DNA of 44,245 nucleotides from contig WFXS01000005.1 in NCBI GenBank assembly GCA_015490465.1, positions 1-44,245 on the forward strand, written 5' to 3'. Source of the DNA: Caldifarciminota bacterium (GTDB taxonomy: Bacteria > Hydrothermota > Hydrothermia > LBFQ01). Of this stretch, positions 41,359 to 44,245 are shown one piece after another; position 1 is the first letter of the stretch, and the number at the start of each line of letters is the position of its first letter. The position numbers were made by a program, and so were the translations under genes. The notes under the pieces were generated by a model. That model was not told the DNA's origin and made no database searches. It saw nothing but the letters and a program-made list of their open reading frames with translations.

Positions 41359-42097
41359 CTTCGGCCCTGTACGCCTGAGGTAAAGCCTCACGGTGTTATA
41401 GCATCTTTTAGCGGAGGTGTGGACGGTGTCCTTTGGGGACTACTTACAACGAACGCCCTTGAGTCGGAGGATGTTGATGTCCCCCACTACGTCGGCCGCC
41501 ATTCCTCCGTTCACCAGTATCGTCCTAAATGCCGGTTGGATGGTAAGTTGATTCATCGGGAGAGTTAATTACCCCGGATTTTGAAAAGGACGCCGTAGTC
41601 CCTCCCGCCATTTCCGTGGCCGGAGGAATGGAAGACTTTCTCCTTACCCATCGGTGGGAGGACTACACGGCCGGGGATGACCTCTTTATGTCTGCCAGCA
41701 TATCCGAGGGTTCCCTTATTATGAGCAACCCTACACATACGGGGTACCTCCAGACCTTCTGGTCCGGGGAGAAATGAGGTTCACCTGAGGAACAGACGAA
41801 GTACTACGTCGTCCTTGTTTCGGGATAGTATCCCGAGATGAACCGGGTGGGTGGAGTTGCGCGATAGTGGAAGAACTGGCAGGTGCCGGTGTTTCTTGTA
41901 CGTTCATAAAGGATAAGCACCTTTTTGAGGATCTGGCGTATTCTGTGGTCCCGGCCTTCGCGCGCTGGGCGGCGTGGGTGCCGATGGTGTCCTTCACTGA
42001 CGGTGATCCCCACCCTTAAGGAAGCTTCGTGCCTCTGGTACAGGCGGCCCTTGATGAGGGAGCGTTATACCTCGTATGCCGGATGCGAGTGAAGTAG
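41359..42097 (+). pseudogene. decayed ketopantoate reductase-like (PanE/ApbA) gene
   Basis: Protein-like sequence continues across three frames with stops between. At 41359-41568 it reads HGVIASFSGGVDGVLWGLL then YVGRHSSVHQYRPKCRLDG, like the GxGxxG Rossmann start of ketopantoate reductases with two glycines changed. At 41548-41777 it reads HRWEDYTAGDDLFMSASISE then THTGYLQTFWSGEK, like the family's EPGxxxHxGxxxxxxGE region. At 41787-42019 it reads AIVEELAGAGVSCTFIKDKH, and after an in-frame stop it continues to 42097 with FVPLVQAALDEGALYLVCRM, like the helical domain. No C-terminal part follows. This fills most of the 844-base gap between murF and the phosphodiesterase. Confidence 0.5.
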
Positions 42098-42112
42098 CCT
42101 GCGGTAAGCGCC

Positions 42113-42610
42113 CTACTCCACGTCCACCTTCTCAACGCTGAAGTTCTTACCCTCTATCGTCAGAATGGCGAAGGACCTCTTAGCCGTGAAAACCCTGTCC
42201 GTCGCCGATCCGGGGTTAAGCAGCATCACCCCGTCAACCTCACCGTAAAACCACCTGTGGCTGTGGCCAAAGATAATGAGGTCAACGTCTATCCCCTCGT
42301 TTTTGAACTTCTCCCTTACCCTCTTCTCAAGGCCGAGAGGTGAACCTACGCCGTGATATACGCCAACACGCAGGTCCTCAAGCCTCTCCACCCTTAGCTC
42401 CGGCAGGAGACTCCATATATCCGCATCGTCCATATTTCCACACACACCGATGGTAGGTTTAAAGCTCTCCAATTCCCTGAGAACGGGTAAGGTGGTGAAG
42501 TCGCCCGCGTGTATTATCAGATCTACCTCGTCAACCCTCTCGTAAAATTCGTTGGGCAGAAAGGATGCCCTCTGGGGTATGTGAGTGTCGGAAAGTACTA
42601 AAACTTTCAT
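42113..42610 (-). CDS. YfcE/MJ0936-type metallophosphodiesterase
   Basis: 165 residues of the small calcineurin-like phosphoesterase family. Ligands are visible in order: SDTHIP (D8, H10), HAGDFTT, CGNMDD (asparagine in place of the GNCD pattern), and FGHSHRWFYGEVDGV. ML-LNPGSATD follows, the family's LINPGS signature. YfcE-type enzymes hydrolyse phosphodiesters and use manganese or nickel in vitro; physiological substrates are unclear. The gene is second in a two-gene unit: its ATG overlaps the stop of the small membrane protein (ATGA). Confidence 0.88.
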   Translation of the reverse strand: MKVLVLSDTHIPQRASFLPNEFYERVDEVDLIIHAGDFTTLPVLRELESFKPTIGVCGNMDDADIWSLLPELRVERLEDLRVGVYHGVGSPLGLEKRVREKFKNEGIDVDLIIFGHSHRWFYGEVDGVMLLNPGSATDRVFTAKRSFAILTIEGKNFSVEKVDVE

Positions 42611-42801
42611 ATACCCCGCTTATTTCCGGAATCCTTTCCCACCATTATAGCAAGAACAGGTAAAACGGCGTATCCCACCACAAATAAAACCGTGGACACG
42701 ACCTTCTCGCCGACTGCGGTGAGATAGAAGGCGACCGCAACGCTGACCAACGCTGCTCCCCATAACATCCAGTTCAGATTACTCATCTTCGGGGCGACCA
42801 T
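42607..42801 (-). CDS. small two-helix membrane protein (64 aa)
   Basis: 64 residues from the ATG at 42801, preceded at 8 bases by a TACAAT. A longer frame is open to 42900, but it would run back across both divergent promoters. The chain begins MVAPKMSNLNWMLWGAALVS; a second ATG at 42786 is possible. Two hydrophobic helices (about 11-27 and 34-51) end in a basic tail (GKDSGNKRGI). This hairpin layout is common in tiny membrane proteins of unknown role. It is translationally coupled to the phosphodiesterase. Confidence 0.65.
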   Translation of the reverse strand: MVAPKMSNLNWMLWGAALVSVAVAFYLTAVGEKVVSTVLFVVGYAVLPVLAIMVGKDSGNKRGI

Positions 42802-42809
42802 AGGAGGGA

Positions 42810-42815
42810 ATTGTA
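42810..42815 (-). promoter_or_regulatory. -10 element of the 64-aa gene
   Basis: TACAAT on the minus strand, 8 bases before the ATG at 42801, back to back with the promoter at 42836. Confidence 0.5.
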
Positions 42816-42835
42816 CGGGGGTAAGATTCTTCGTG

Positions 42836-42841
42836 TAGAAT
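42836..42841 (+). promoter_or_regulatory. -10 element of the methyltransferase gene
   Basis: TAGAAT, 7 bases before the TTG at 42849. Confidence 0.5.
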
Positions 42842-42848
42842 AGTAGAC

Positions 42849-43448
42849 TTGAGGCGACTTCTTTCGTCCCTTTACTACGGATTACCCTCGGCACGGGCAA
42901 CGATGTTCCTTATCCCTCCCCTCTACTGGTTCCGTAGAGAGGCGGCCAGCGTTCTCCTGAAAGAGGTTCTACGGTTGCGTCCGCGTACGGTTCTGGAGGT
43001 GGGTTTCTCGGACGCCTTCCTGACGCGAAGGCTCTCGCTCGCTCTCCCGAAGTCCAGAATAACGGCCATAGATACGTCGGACGGGAGCGTTGATAAAGCC
43101 CGCAGGCTCAACCTTCCCAACGTTCGCTTTCTAAAGGACGACTTTTTTAACCATCGGGGCAGGTACGAGGTCGTGGTAAGTATGCACGTCTTCGTCCTCT
43201 TTGACCATCGCACCGCTTTAAAAAAACTGAAAGAACTGGGGGATGTTCATCTAATAACACTCACAGGTTTTTCCCCCTTCACCGTACTGCACAGGCCCTT
43301 CCATCGTCTTATGACGGGTATGGACGTGAACCTTATAGAGCCGGAGGAGTACGAGCGTATAGCACGGAAGGAAGGTTTTAAGGTCAGGGTAGTAAAGATA
43401 AACGACGTGGAGCGGAGCTATATGGTGGTCTGCTTCAATCCCTCATAG
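42849..43448 (+). CDS. class I SAM-dependent methyltransferase
   Basis: 199 residues from a TTG start. The Rossmann core has a modified motif I (VLEVGFSDAFLTRRLSLAL, where most have EVGCGTG), motif II acidic residue in ITAIDTSDGSVDKAR, FLKDDFFN and VVSMHVFVLFDH. About 40 N-terminal residues are hydrophobic or basic and may lie against the membrane. The substrate is unknown; the layout resembles ubiquinone/menaquinone-type or lipid methyltransferases in a general way only. The last five codons and stop (CFNPS) lie within a degenerate CRISPR-type repeat, so the original C-terminus may have been altered. Confidence 0.75.
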   Translation: MRRLLSSLYYGLPSARATMFLIPPLYWFRREAASVLLKEVLRLRPRTVLEVGFSDAFLTRRLSLALPKSRITAIDTSDGSVDKARRLNLPNVRFLKDDFFNHRGRYEVVVSMHVFVLFDHRTALKKLKELGDVHLITLTGFSPFTVLHRPFHRLMTGMDVNLIEPEEYERIARKEGFKVRVVKINDVERSYMVVCFNPS

Positions 43449-43517
43449 TATTGAGATTTTCGGGAATGCATATGTGGAGGTGGCATAGTTTCAATCCCTT
43501 ATAGGCAAGCTGAGAAT
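43432..43517. CRISPR. CRISPR relic: two degenerate repeats
   Basis: The better copy at 43488-43517 reads GTTTCAATCCCTTATAGGCA then AGCTGAGAAT, close to the familiar 30-base type I-B/III repeat beginning GTTTCAATCCCTCATAGG. The second, at about 43432-43459, has TTCAATCCCTCATAG then TATTGAGATT, with small gaps. They are 56 bases apart start to start, about 10 shorter than a normal unit, so the 28-base spacer is probably shortened. No third repeat is seen. A broken cas6 starts 80 bases to the right. Confidence 0.55.
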
Positions 43518-43579
43518 CCACCTTTCACCTTTCGCCAAATACCAGGGTTTTCGCGGTCGTAGTAGATTTACTCCTGAAG

Positions 43580-43585
43580 TAGAAT
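43580..43585 (+). promoter_or_regulatory. -10 element of the cas6 pseudogene
   Basis: TAGAAT, 11 bases before the ATG at 43597. Confidence 0.4.
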
Positions 43586-43596
43586 AACGCTGTGTG

Positions 43597-44007
43597 ATGA
43601 TCAGGATTGACGTCACTTCTCCTCCGACTCCCTTATTGTCCTCCCCGTGCATTACAACGGGCATATCCAGACCCCCGTATACCACCACTTAGACCCCGAC
43701 GTAGCCCGGAGGCTCCACGACGATCAGGTACGGCAAGAGGAGGTTTAAGCTCTTCACCTTCTCCCGCATATTCGGAAGGGGACGGTACGACAGGAAGAAC
43801 AGACTTCCAATCTTCCCGCCGAAGATCCGCATAGCCTTCGCCGTTGAGAGCGTAGGGAGGTCCTTCGTAGACAGGATGGTCAAACCCGACCCCATCGCCC
43901 TTGAGGGCAACCCCCTGAAGGCGGCCGAGACGCCAGTAGTTTCGCGCTTAGACAGAGAAAAGGGGATTACGCTGAGGCTGGGGAGCGGCTCTACCGAGCC
44001 ATCGTAA
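43597..44007 (+). pseudogene. cas6: cas6 CRISPR endoribonuclease, frameshifted and truncated
   Basis: Cas6 cuts CRISPR precursor RNA within repeats. The remnant needs three frames. MIRIDVTS starts at 43597. From about 43623, after a frameshift, it reads SDSLIVLPVHYNGHIQTPVY then HHLDPDVARRLHD, the family's LPxxYNxxLQxxIY region, and stops at 43746. From 43741, in another frame, it reads RFKLFTFSRIFGRGRYDRKN then IFPPKIRIAFAVES and SFVDRMVKPDPIALEGNPLK, the typical FKLFTFSxL ferredoxin-like core. Similarity ends near 44000, where transposase sequence begins. The C-terminal half with its glycine-rich loop is missing. The gene is clearly inactive. Confidence 0.65.
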
Positions 44008-44245
44008 TCGTTGCTGAAGGGAGAAAGGAGAAATACCTTTAGAAAGTCTAAGCCTCTCAAGGAGGAAGAAACCACGAAAGGCAAGGGTAATAAAGCCGAG
44101 AATGGCAACAGGAACTCTAACGAAGAAGGTGTCGGCGGAGAAAACCTGCTTGAGGATCTTAAACATCTCCTCAATCTTCCATCTGATTTTTCGCAACTTT
44201 TCAAGGTCCTCCCTTTTATCCTCCGTGTTGGAGGTGATAAAGTAC
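43948..44245 (-). mobile_element. 3' end of an IS4-type DDE transposase gene, partial
   Basis: The frame enters from the right edge: YFITSN, then KLRKIRWKIEEMFKILKQVF, then a hydrophobic helix (VPVAILGFITLAFRGFFLLE). RWKIE and the lysine seven residues on fit R-x3-E-x6-K, part of the YREK signature around the catalytic glutamate of IS4 transposases (the Y position is R here). The reading frame continues to a stop at 43948, but residues after about ISPFSLQQRLR come from the cas6 antisense strand, so the element end is probably near 43985-44010. A GGCTC-TACC-GAGCC inverted repeat lies at 43987-44000. The rest of the element is outside the window. Confidence 0.65.

Noticed and set aside
41401-41460. 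PP-loop ATPase (SGGVDG resembling SGGVDS)
   Set aside because: The downstream fragments fit a ketopantoate reductase order much better, and the motif is explained by a degenerate GxGxxG Rossmann loop.
42802-42900. A 33-codon extension of the 64-aa membrane protein
   Set aside because: It would cross both divergent -10 hexamers and the start of the methyltransferase gene.

Overview
The window looks like a chromosome segment of a free-living, probably thermophilic, double-membraned bacterium. Envelope genes support this: a porin-like barrel, an LptA/OstA-like protein, an MCE/MlaD protein, a polysaccharide export protein and several large secreted proteins with C-terminal sorting domains of the type IX (Por) kind. 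Compact spacing, many ATGA overlaps, runs of Uma2 nucleases, and sorting domains beside DUF2723 and PEGA/DUF4476 proteins recall deep candidate phyla near WOR-3/Stahlbacteria or Hydrothermae. That placement is inference; no marker gene here fixes it.

Layout. 1-5.9 kb: an orphan sorting-domain peptide, a secreted 5'-nucleotidase-like phosphatase, a double-hotdog thioesterase, TrmI, FtsH and a small holin-like membrane protein. 6.0-10.35 kb: two secreted repeat proteins with almost identical C-termini. 10.35-15.8 kb: a lipoprotein, PhoU, a UPF0173 hydrolase, PBP2, a porin-like barrel and PstS. 15.9-21.2 kb: an ABC-2 permease, transaldolase, MlaD, a ZnuB-type permease, a PAP2 phosphatase, an LptA-like protein and a UbiA prenyltransferase. 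21.3-24.05 kb: five Uma2 genes in one operon. 24.1-28.3 kb: a PurN-PurH fusion, tRNA-Pro, cmk, coaE, tRNA-Arg and a sixth Uma2. 28.3-39.6 kb: a DUF2723 protein, a DUF4476 protein, a subtilase with a large insert, export and deacetylase genes of polysaccharide metabolism, a very AT-rich spacer, the pspA-ybjN-lemA operon, a barrel-like protein and a GT-C glycosyltransferase. 39.6-44.2 kb: MurF, a phosphodiesterase and a methyltransferase set among decayed material: ketopantoate-reductase-like remnants, two degenerate CRISPR-type repeats, a frameshifted cas6 and the end of an IS4-type transposase.

The strongest system-level signal is transcriptional. Nearly every operon-leading gene has a TAAAAT/TAGAAT/TATAAT hexamer ending only 5-11 bases before its start codon, which predicts leaderless or almost leaderless mRNAs, including some with TTG or GTG starts. 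This rule fixes several starts (PurNH at a GTG, the GT-C enzyme at 38302, the 64-aa protein at 42801). It also shows that several exported proteins begin with very short, uncharged signal peptides.

The most unusual single object is a 56-codon gene (20-190, minus) that encodes essentially only a sorting-domain-like module and has its own promoter. Other points of interest are a Uma2 copy that appears to carry a fossil of the purH 3' end to a second site, and the CRISPR/cas6 relic at the right edge.
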